Assembly (NCBI GenBank): GCA_024709505.1
Contig: JANJWP010000012.1
Span: forward strand, 1 to 48,698
Direction: 5' to 3'
From: Candidatus Altimarinota bacterium
GTDB lineage: Bacteria; Patescibacteriota; Gracilibacteria; BD1-5; UBA2023
Length of the DNA stretch: 48,698 nucleotides
Shown: piece by piece, positions 38,427 through 45,808 of the stretch
How positions within the stretch are numbered: the stretch's first letter is position 1
How the letters are laid out: each line of letters opens with the position of its first letter
The notes under the pieces: generated by a model
Seen by the model: only the letters and a program-made list of their open reading frames with translations
What the model was told of the DNA's origin: nothing
Database searches by the model: none
Made by a program: the position numbers and the translations under genes

Positions 38427-38849
38427 CTATTTTACGGTCTTCAGGAATTCGTTAAAGGCCGCGGTCGTCAGGCTCGCGCCGGAAATGGTGTCGATTTGCA
38501 AATCTTTTACGGGCCTTCCGTAAACCGCTTCGGCGATACCTTCGGCAAATACTGCCTGCGGACCTTGGGCGTCGGAAACTTCAACCGATTTGACGATGCC
38601 GTTCTCCAAAAGGATCTTCCCCTTGAAAGAGGCTTGATTTTCGCCGATGGAATACGGTTGGTCGAATTCGAGCACCTCGTATTCGCTGGCCGGGGACGGC
38701 AACTCGGGAGCGGAAACTTTCGGATCGACCGGAATCACTGCGGAACCATCGGGAGCATTCGCGGGAGATTCTACGGCGGAATCCTTGGAGCAAGCCGAGA
38801 GGGCTACTGCCGCGGCCGCGACGGAAGCGGCGAAAATCTTTTTGGACAT
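38427..38849 (-). CDS. FMN-binding-domain lipoprotein, likely ApbE substrate
   Basis: A protein of 140 residues. The signal peptide ends in the lipobox LSAC with lipidated Cys20, preceded by basic MSKKIF. After a Pro/Ser-rich linker (about 21-60) a small FMN_bind domain (about 65-140) ends in DTISGASLTTAAF, matching the ApbE flavinylation motif Dxx(S/T)GA(S/T) with Ser126 as the predicted attachment site. It is predicted to sit on the outer face of the membrane and carry covalent FMN for one-electron transfer. An upstream in-frame start exists, but the ATG at 38849 gives a proper signal peptide. It contains no TGA codon. Confidence 0.88.
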   Translation of the reverse strand: MSKKIFAASVAAAAVALSACSKDSAVESPANAPDGSAVIPVDPKVSAPELPSPASEYEVLEFDQPYSIGENQASFKGKILLENGIVKSVEVSDAQGPQAVFAEGIAEAVYGRPVKDLQIDTISGASLTTAAFNEFLKTVK

Positions 38850-38940
38850 GGCGAAAAAACGGAAAATATTGCCCGCGCATTGTCTCCAATTTTTTCCGGA
38901 TTGCAAATTGGTTTAAAAAAGTAACTCTATTCCTTGAGAA

Positions 38941-38968
38941 TTGACTTATTTGTTTCGTAAGTTATAAA
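38941..38968 (+). promoter_or_regulatory. Promoter for the coiled-coil gene, nearly leaderless
   Basis: TTGACT (38941-38946), a 16-bp spacer and TATAAA (38963-38968). The predicted start is 38975-38976, only about 7 nt before the ATG at 38982. Confidence 0.65.
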
Positions 38969-38981
38969 TCTATCTTAGACC

Positions 38982-40421
38982 ATGATGGACCTTCAAGGAA
39001 CGACAAACCCGGAAATTCGCGACGATTCGATCGAATCGTCGGTCGCGGAGATGGTTTCGCGAGCCTTCCGCTGAGGAGCAGGAACCACCGGCGAACTGCG
39101 GGAATGGGAAAATCGCGTTTCCTCGGGAATGTTGGGCGAAGTGGAAAACGAGTTTCAGGCCCTCGCACAAGGAAAATGATCGAACCTCCGGAATCTCGTC
39201 GAACGCATACGGCATCGCGTGGAGCGGGGAATGTCGGATGCGGAAACCGAAATCGGTCTCGAAATCGAAACCGGAAAGACGATTTGGGAAAACGATGCCG
39301 CGGCCGAAAAAGACCTTCGGCGCCTCAAGGCCGCAAAAGCCTACGTGCTTTCGAGAATGGAATCGAAAATGTCCACCATATACGAAATGGGGGGCGACGT
39401 CGCGGCTTCGTACCTTTTGCGGATGAGTCGGCAAATTCAAGACGTCGAAACGGAAAAAACATCCCTCTCTCTCCGTCTTTCGAGATTGAATTTCACTCTC
39501 CAGGAAGCCCTGACGAAATTCCGAAACCACGCTTCGCGACTCGAATCCGAAAAGGCCGAGCTCGTTGCGTCCCGGGATTGCGCGCTGAAGGAAAAGGAAG
39601 CGGCGGTTTCTGAAAAAACGAGGGCGATTTCCGAAAGGGACGTCGCGATTTCGGAAAAAAACCTCGCCCTTGAAGAGTCCGCGAAGGCCAAAGCCGAAAC
39701 CCGAACGGCAAAAAATCTCTACGAAAAAGTTGCCGCCAAGGCGAAAAAGGCCGATTCGATAAACGCGCTTTTGCGGTGACGCGGATTCTATTCGGATACA
39801 TTCGAGAAAAACGTGGCGACCCTTCTTGCCGACTACGAATCGGCCAAGCGGGAAGCCGAAAAACTTTCGGGAGAACGCGAATCCTACCAAAAAGCCACGG
39901 CCCACGTCTTTGAACTCGAGCGCCGGATTTCGGAACTCGAACGCGGAGAGACTCCCGAATTCAAACAGGTCCGTGCGGAGGTTGAAATCCGGGAGCGCCA
40001 AAGAGTGGAGAACGGTTTGCGAACGGCTGCAGCCGGATATCTCACGGCCAGCTTCCGATTGCATTGAAGCGATCCGGAGTCCGGAGATTACGCTGATTGC
40101 GAGCGGCATTCGAAGGACGTGGAAAGCTTTGCGCAATACGCCAAAAACCTCGGGGTTCCGGCGTTTGATCTCGTGCAAGCCGAGATGGAGAATATCCGTG
40201 ACGTTTGGGCAAACAACAAACCCCTCCTTGCGGAACTCGGAATTTCGAAGTCCATCGTTTTAAAGACGTACGAACGTTGCGTCCGGGAGGCGGGAGAATG
40301 GATGCTTCCCGTAAAGACCGCAAAAAAGGTTGTCGAACGACTCCGGTTTTACCGCGAAATCGCGGGAATCGGGAAAAAAACTCCTCCTTCCGCGTCGGTT
40401 ACCGACGCGGAACTCCGCTAA
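38982..40421 (+). CDS. Coiled-coil protein of unknown function
   Basis: A protein of 479 residues, with TGA-coded Gly at 39072, 39177, 39777 and 40065. The centre (about 150-360) is a long coiled coil with internal repetition (AISERDVAISEKNLALEESA), and the C-terminal 100 residues form a compact helical domain. No signal peptide or membrane helix is seen. I do not recognise a family; it resembles generic filament or scaffold proteins. Two adjacent ATGs (38982 and 38985) are possible starts. Its 3' end overlaps the 3' end of tag on the opposite strand by 23 bp. Confidence 0.75.
40388..40412. repeat. Perfect 11-bp hairpin in the overlap of two convergent genes
   Basis: TTCCGCGTCGG (40388-40398), loop TTA, CCGACGCGGAA (40402-40412). 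The loop TTA is the reverse complement of the tag stop codon TAA. On the minus strand a seven-T run follows 9 nt later, so it may act as a terminator for tag. Confidence 0.7.
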
Positions 40422-40980
40422 ACCGACAACCGGCATCATGATCGACCGCCATGCCCACCGCCTGCATGAACGCGTAACATATCGTCGAACCGACGAACGT
40501 GAAGCCGAGCTTTCGGAGCGCTTTCGACATCGCGTCGCTCGCGGACGTCCGAACGGGCGTGTCAGCAAAAGAATTCGGAACCGTAACGACGGGGGAATCG
40601 TTTACGAACGACCAGAGAAATTTCGAAAAATCCCCTCCGGACTGCCGGAATGCCAAATATGCCCGGGCATTCTTCCGGATGGCTTCGAGCTTCAGCCGAA
40701 GACGTATGACCCCCTCGTCGTCGAGGGCTTCGTCGATTTCGGCATCGGACATGCCGGCCACTTTTTCCGGAACGAACGAATGGAAGCGTTCGCGGTAGGA
40801 TTGGCGCTTTTTTAAAACCGTAAGCCAGGAGAGTCCGGCTTGTTGGCCTTCGAGACAGAGGCATTCAAAAAGCCTTTCGGGATCCCGTTCTTCGATTCCC
40901 CATTCTTCGTCGTGATACCGTTCGAGAAGGGGGTTTTTCGAGCACCACGAACACTTGGTGACGGAGGGTTTTCGATCCAT
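40399..40980 (-). CDS. tag: DNA-3-methyladenine glycosylase I
   Basis: A protein of 193 residues that removes 3-methyladenine from alkylated DNA. Visible are the N-terminal KCSWC and C-terminal VDHDAGC zinc-site elements, RYHDEEWGI, the catalytic-core stretch LFECLCLEGQQAGLSWLTVL and the late GFTFVGSTICYAFMQAVG. The start MDRKPSVTKCSWC (ATG 40980) matches the family start; an upstream extension is possible but unlike homologues. It begins 19 nt after the trmB-like gene and is probably co-transcribed with it. It contains no TGA codon. Confidence 0.95.
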   Translation of the reverse strand: MDRKPSVTKCSWCSKNPLLERYHDEEWGIEERDPERLFECLCLEGQQAGLSWLTVLKKRQSYRERFHSFVPEKVAGMSDAEIDEALDDEGVIRLRLKLEAIRKNARAYLAFRQSGGDFSKFLWSFVNDSPVVTVPNSFADTPVRTSASDAMSKALRKLGFTFVGSTICYAFMQAVGMAVDHDAGCRFSGVPRR

Positions 40981-40999
40981 GAACCGACAAAAAAGGAAG

Positions 41000-41779
41000 C
41001 TATTGGAATTTTTTTCTCCGATCACGCACCGAACGTTCGTCTTGCCCATCGCGGCGGAGATAGCGGAACAGGAGGCGGAAAATCTTTTCTTCGAGGCGGG
41101 CGAGAGGCGCCGATTCGATGGTGAAAGCGGTTTTTGAGGCGTAGTCGATAATGGCGACGCGGTCGGAATAGATGATCTTCGTCACGTCGTCGTCAAAACG
41201 TCAAAACGAATCCGGAATCGCCGCGATTTCACGATTGGGACGCTCGCGCTTCGAAGCGAGCGATTCTTCGTTGGTAATGACGAGCCTTGCGAGATTTTTA
41301 TCGTCGCGAAGGCGGACGTACCGCTCGGGAAGAGGCGGCATCGCGTCGGGAATTTGCCGACGCGACGAAAAACGCAAGTACTCCCCATTCTTCGGAAGCC
41401 GCTCCACGATGTCGAAAAGCACGTCCTGAATGCCCTTTTGTCCTTCGTAATGACGGAGCGTTGGACGATCGGACGAACGCGAATATTCCGATTCGAGCGA
41501 TTCGATCATGGCCGTAAAACTCGACTTGGCATTTTCATAAAGCCGCTCCAGCCGGCGCGGGCTCTCTGGAACGTAGAGCGTGCGCTTCCCTTTTGGACGA
41601 ACGGCGACCAGTCACGATTCCATAAGGCTCGGCAATGCCCGGTATACGTCGGGACGATGGAGATTTCCCGATTTCGCTATTTCGGACACGGTCGCCGGAA
41701 ATCTGGAAAGGAGTGCGAGATAGACGTCCGATTCCCTTTCGGAAAGCCCCGCCTTCTTTAAAAGGGCCGCTTTATCCAT
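41000..41779 (-). CDS. TrmB-family transcriptional regulator
   Basis: A protein of 259 residues ending in TAG, with TGA-coded Gly at 41612 (between SLMES and LVAV, where TrmB proteins have the conserved Gly before LV) and at 41201. The N-terminal winged helix is AALLKKAGLSERESDVYLALL, TVSEIAKSGNLHRPDVYRAL; a central coiled coil leads to a C-terminal effector domain. TrmB-type regulators usually respond to sugars in archaea; a ligand here is not predictable. It is the first gene of a unit with tag, with nested inverted repeats just upstream. Confidence 0.85.
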
Positions 41780-41782
41780 GAA

Positions 41783-41870
41783 GTGGAATTTTAAATTACA
41801 CTTTTTAAGGAAGCGTATCTGGCTTTCCCATAAAAGCAACTGCCGATTTTAAAAATCGAAAAAATTCCAC
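41783..41870. promoter_or_regulatory. Nested inverted repeats between the TrmB and PHP genes
   Basis: Outer arms GTGGAATTTT (41783-41792) and AAAATTCCAC (41861-41870) flank an inner palindrome CGATTTT-A-AAAATCG (41844-41858). They lie 4-91 bp upstream of the trmB-like start, where an autoregulatory operator would be expected. Confidence 0.5.
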
Positions 41871-41978
41871 ATTCGTTCGATTTATCGGACATATTTTCGT
41901 TTTTAAAGATGATCGAGACCGTCCGGACGACCTAATATTTCCCCGGCATTCCGCCGCCATCCCCTACCGTTCATCCGT

Positions 41979-42959
41979 ATGAAACACTCCGTCCCCCCAT
42001 CTCCCGAAACGAACGCTTCCAGCGCCGACCTCCACTTCCACACGACCCTCTCCGACGGCGGAATCACGAGTGCTTGAGCCGTGGCCGAATGCGTGAAGCG
42101 CGGGATTTCGTTCGCGGTAGCCACCGAACACGACGTCGTCAACCGGGAATTCCCCCTGCTTGCCCGATTCCAAGGAATCGAAAGCCTGGAAGGCGTCGAA
42201 ATTTCCGCCCGCGCCCCCATCGGAGGCGGAGCGGTAAAACACCTCCACCTGACCGCTTATTCCAAGCGTTTCGCCCCGGAACTCGATCTTCTGCTCGAAT
42301 GAACCCGCATGGGACGCGTTGAAAAAATGAAGGCCCAGTGCGAAAAACTTCGGTCACGGGGGTTCGAAGTCACTTACGCGGCGTTTCTCGACCGGTTCCG
42401 CGAATCGGGATGCGACCTTTCGAACCTGACGAATTTCCACCTTGCCGAATACCTGGTGGAAAAGTCGGAAACCCCTTCCCTCACCCAAGAAATCATGGGC
42501 GCCGAAGTAACCAATCCCCACGATTTCATCAGGCTCTTCTTGAAGCGCGATTCGCCCTTTCCGGTCGGATCGGTCGAAATGGACGAATACGAACCGACTT
42601 CTGAAGCTTCGGCCCGAATCGTGGTCGCAAGATCGAAAGGCGTCCTCTCGATAGCGCATCCGAATTTCACTTTCGAGAAGGAGGGGGCCGAACGGTTCGA
42701 AAACGAAATCGCCCGGAAAATCGTCGAAAGCGGCGTCAACGGGATCGAACTCAATCCGCATGCCGAAAAAGATTGGACCTCAACGGTCCTTCGGGTACGG
42801 GAGCGATTCGGACTCGTGCTCACCTTCGGTTCCGATTGCCACTTCCTGTCGAACAAGACCGACGACGGGCGCCATAGCCTCGTGGGGGGTTCCCACCCGC
42901 TCATCGTCGGAAAAGAAACGTCCTTCCGAATCGAACGGCTCTTGGCCGCGACGGCCTAA
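41979..42959 (+). CDS. PHP-domain phosphoesterase
   Basis: A protein of 326 residues with TGA-coded Gly at 42075 and 42300. Metal-binding PHP motifs are all present: ADLHFHTTLSDG (HxH), ATEHD, GVLSIAHPNF and the C-terminal TFGSDCHF. Stand-alone PHP proteins of this length are often 3',5'-nucleoside bisphosphatases or related phosphoesterases, giving a possible link to nucleotide turnover or RNA decay; the substrate is not certain. It is transcribed divergently from the TrmB-type regulator and ends 3 bp before the kinase stop on the other strand. Confidence 0.88.
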
Positions 42960-42962
42960 AAC

Positions 42963-44174
42963 CTAATAGAAAACCGATACCGTGACATCGCCCTGGAGAA
43001 GCTTCATCGATATTTTCCATCCATGCGCTTCGGCAATGCGCCGAACGAGCGAAAGACCGATTCCCGACCCCTTCCCCGGAGTTCCGACGAACGCCTCGAA
43101 CGCCCTCGAAACGACCTTCGGGTCGGCGTCGGGGGCCGCGTTCGAAAAGGAAAATCCTCCGCGTGAAAACCGGACGGTCACCAAAGCGTCGGAAGGAGCG
43201 TGAATCAAGGAATTGGAAACAAGATTCCGGAAAATGGTTCCGACGAGGCGCTTATCGGAACGAACCACCGTAACGGCATCGGCATCCCGGATGATGCGGA
43301 AACGTTCGGGAACTCCGGATTTTTCGACCGCGTCCGAAAGGATTTCCGCAAGGTCTTCGTCGTTTTGCGAAAGCGAACCTCCAGAAGCGGAAAGCAGGAG
43401 CAAATCATCCACCGTATCGCGCATGGCGCCGATTTCGGCTATGGCCGAAGAAATGCGCTCCGCGGTTCAGGAAGGATCGGCAACCGCCAATTGAAGGTCA
43501 CTTTTGGCGACGGCGAGAGGGGTCTTGAGTTCGTGGGCTATGTGGCGGGCATAGGCCCGTTCGCGTTCGGCAAGCTCTTCTATGGGTCGGATAACCCTTC
43601 TCGCGAAGGAAAGCGAGATGAAAAACAGCGCAACCGAAAAAGCCAGTATGCCAAGAACGAGCGAGGAGAATACGGCCAAACGCGGGCCAATTAAGGAATC
43701 TTCGGGCTCATAGAGCAAAAGCGTCCGATCCTGTCCGATTCGCACGGCGTACCATACGTAACCCTCACCCGAAACGTCGCGCTTGAAAACCTTGCCCAAA
43801 GGAAGGTCGGTAAAAATTTCGGGCGGAATCCCTTCCGATTCAAGCGATCAGACGATCGAAACGTTCCCGTCGGGATACGCGACGGCGAAATTCCTGAGGT
43901 TTTGCGGCAAGAAACGGCGTTCTCCGATTCTCGATTCGAAGTCCCTGCGAGGGGCTTGGGTCACGATTCGGGGAAATTCGCCTCCACGCATGGATAACTG
44001 GGCGATCCGGTGTTCAAAAAACATTTCGACGCGGCGTTCATCCATGATCCACCCAAAAGAGGCAGAAACCGCCACGACCGACACGAGCGCCAGCATTACG
44101 ACCGAGGTGATTTTGGAAGCGAGCAGGTATTCCGGGCGACGGAAGCGTTCGAGAAAAAAAACGGGGGCGGACAT
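42963..44174 (-). CDS. Sensor histidine kinase
   Basis: A protein of 403 residues ending in TAG, with TGA-coded Gly at residues 109 and 236. Two membrane helices (about 16-40 and 166-190) flank an exported sensor domain of about 120 residues. The HAMP-like stretch FARRVIRPIEELAER leads to the H-box ARHIAHELKTPLA (phospho-acceptor His214), then the N-box NLVSNSLIHA and the G-box KGSGIGLSLV. It starts 8 bp after the response regulator and is the second gene of a two-component operon. The Met/Gly-rich exported protein encoded divergently is a possible target or ligand-binding partner. Confidence 0.93.
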
Positions 44175-44182
44175 AGCGGAAA

Positions 44183-44845
44183 TTAATCGATGACGTATCA
44201 AACGTTGCGGATGGTGCGGATAAGGTCTTTTCCGAGTTTTTTTCGAAGCGAAGAAACGTGGGCCTCGAGCGTGACCGAATCGAAACCGAGGGATTCTTCG
44301 GTTTCGCCCCAGACGGCCTCGAGGATTTCGGACTTGTTTTTGGGAATTCCCCGGTTTTTCGCGAGGAATTCGAAAATTCCCCACTCTTTCGCGGGAAGTT
44401 CGTAGGTTTTTCCTTCGCGCACAATCTTCATTCGGTCGAAATCGACTTCGAACCCGGCGACCTGGGCTTTGGTTTCGATGGGTTTTTCCTTGCGGCGGGC
44501 TATCGCGCGGATTCTCGCGACGAGTTCTTCGCCTTCGAACGGCTTGGTCAGGTAATCGTCGGCTCAAAGGGCGAACGTTTCGATCTTGTCGGCAAGAAGC
44601 GAGTCGGAAGTGAGCGCGAGCACCGGCGTGGGGTTTTCGGCGGCGCGGAGTTCGCGGAGAAATTCGCGTCCTCCCATGACGGGCATGTTCATGTCGAGCA
44701 CGATGGCCGAATACGGATGGCTCAAAGCGAGTTCGAGAGCCTCTTTTCAAGTGACCGCTTCGTCGGATTCCATTCCGGCCAACTTTAAGAACGCCCGCAC
44801 GTTGGAGCGAAGTTTCGGATGGTCGTCAACGACGAGGATTCTCAT
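44183..44845 (-). CDS. OmpR/PhoB-family response regulator
   Basis: A protein of 220 residues from ATG 44845, with TGA-coded Gly at 44747, 44564 and 44198. The receiver domain has RILVVDDHP (Asp7, Asp8), AIVLDMNMPVMGG (phospho-acceptor Asp51), LALTSD and the ALGADDYLTKPF loop, whose Gly is TGA. The C-terminal winged helix has the OmpR pattern VTLEAHVSSLRKKLG and IRTIRNVGYVID, the last Gly again TGA. It is paired with the kinase directly downstream. Confidence 0.95.
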
Positions 44846-45052
44846 TTTTAGAATGGGGTGGGCCGGGGCTCAAAGTGCCCGGGGAAGACTCTTCGCAACC
44901 AGAGGATATCCGAGGAACGCGCGCGGACAATGCGGTTTTCGAAAAAATCGCCCTATTTCAATCACGCTTAAAGTTCATGCGGCATCATGGCGGCGCTTCC
45001 CGGGGAATACCCGTTGGCACCAACCTTGGTTTATCCATTCATTTTCCTTACT

Positions 45053-45751
45053 ATGAACGCAAAAAACAAGAAGCTTTTCGCTGGCGCGGCGATTCTCGCC
45101 GTCGCTGTACCCGCCGTCGGATTCGCGGCGACTTCGAGCGGAACGACCTCCTCACCGTTCTTTGGCATGGCGGCCAAATTCCGCGAACTTCGCGCCGGAA
45201 GCGGATCGGAAATGGGCATGGGCCGCCATATGCGCGGCGAAGGCCGTCCGATGATGGGCGGACAAGCGGGCATGGGTGCCGGCATCGGCACGGGAATCCT
45301 TTCGAACGAAAAGGTTCGCGAAGCCCTCGCCGCAAGCGGCATAACCCTGCCGAGCGCCGAAGAACTCGCGGCCTTCCACGAAAAAATGCAGGCGGCCCGA
45401 GCCGCGGAAGCGAAACTTTCGGATGCCGAAAAAACCGAATTTTCCGCCATCCGCACGACCGGAATGGAAAAGATTCGCGCCATCCACGAAGAAATCGCCA
45501 AGAGCGAGCGCGACTATCTCCGTTCGAAAGGCGTAGCGCTGCCGAGCGAAGAAGAAATCGCCAAAATGCGCGAAATCGGCGAAAAAGCCCGCGAAACCCT
45601 CGGGGTACGAGATGGCAAAGGCGGATTCGGCATGATGAATAAAATGCGCGGGGGAGAAGGCTTTGAAAAAAGCGGACGCGGCGGAATGATGGGAAAGTTC
45701 CACGAAGGACGGGAAAACTTCCGAAACGGCGCTCCGGCCAACTTCGAATAG
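45053..45751 (+). CDS. Exported Met/Gly-rich protein, Spy/CpxP-like in character
   Basis: A protein of 232 residues with a clear signal peptide (KKLFAGAAILAVAVPAVGFAA). After it comes a Met/His/Gly/Arg-rich stretch (about 55-85, EMGMGRHMRGEGRPMMGG), then charged helices with a twice-repeated pattern (GITLPSAEELAAF and GVALPSEEEIAKM) and a second Gly/Met-rich tail. The composition suggests metal binding or a periplasmic chaperone role like Spy/CpxP, but no LTxxQ motif is seen. It is divergent from a two-component system, so it may be its target. It contains no TGA codon and is followed by a strong terminator. Confidence 0.78.
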   Translation: MNAKNKKLFAGAAILAVAVPAVGFAATSSGTTSSPFFGMAAKFRELRAGSGSEMGMGRHMRGEGRPMMGGQAGMGAGIGTGILSNEKVREALAASGITLPSAEELAAFHEKMQAARAAEAKLSDAEKTEFSAIRTTGMEKIRAIHEEIAKSERDYLRSKGVALPSEEEIAKMREIGEKARETLGVRDGKGGFGMMNKMRGGEGFEKSGRGGMMGKFHEGRENFRNGAPANFE

Positions 45752-45773
45752 TCAAACGTCCGGTCCGCATTTG

Positions 45774-45805
45774 AAAACCCCTCCGGATTCGGAGGGGTTT
45801 TTTTT
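45774..45805. terminator. Strong intrinsic terminator between convergent genes
   Basis: AAAACCCCTCCG (45774-45785), loop GATT, CGGAGGGGTTTT, with the T run extending to 45805. The A run on the left arm gives a shorter T run on the minus strand. Confidence 0.93.
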
Positions 45806-45808
45806 GCG

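Noticed and set aside
45053-45751. Calling the Met/Gly-rich exported protein CpxP or Spy
   Set aside because: Composition and context fit, but the LTxxQ motifs that define the family are not visible.
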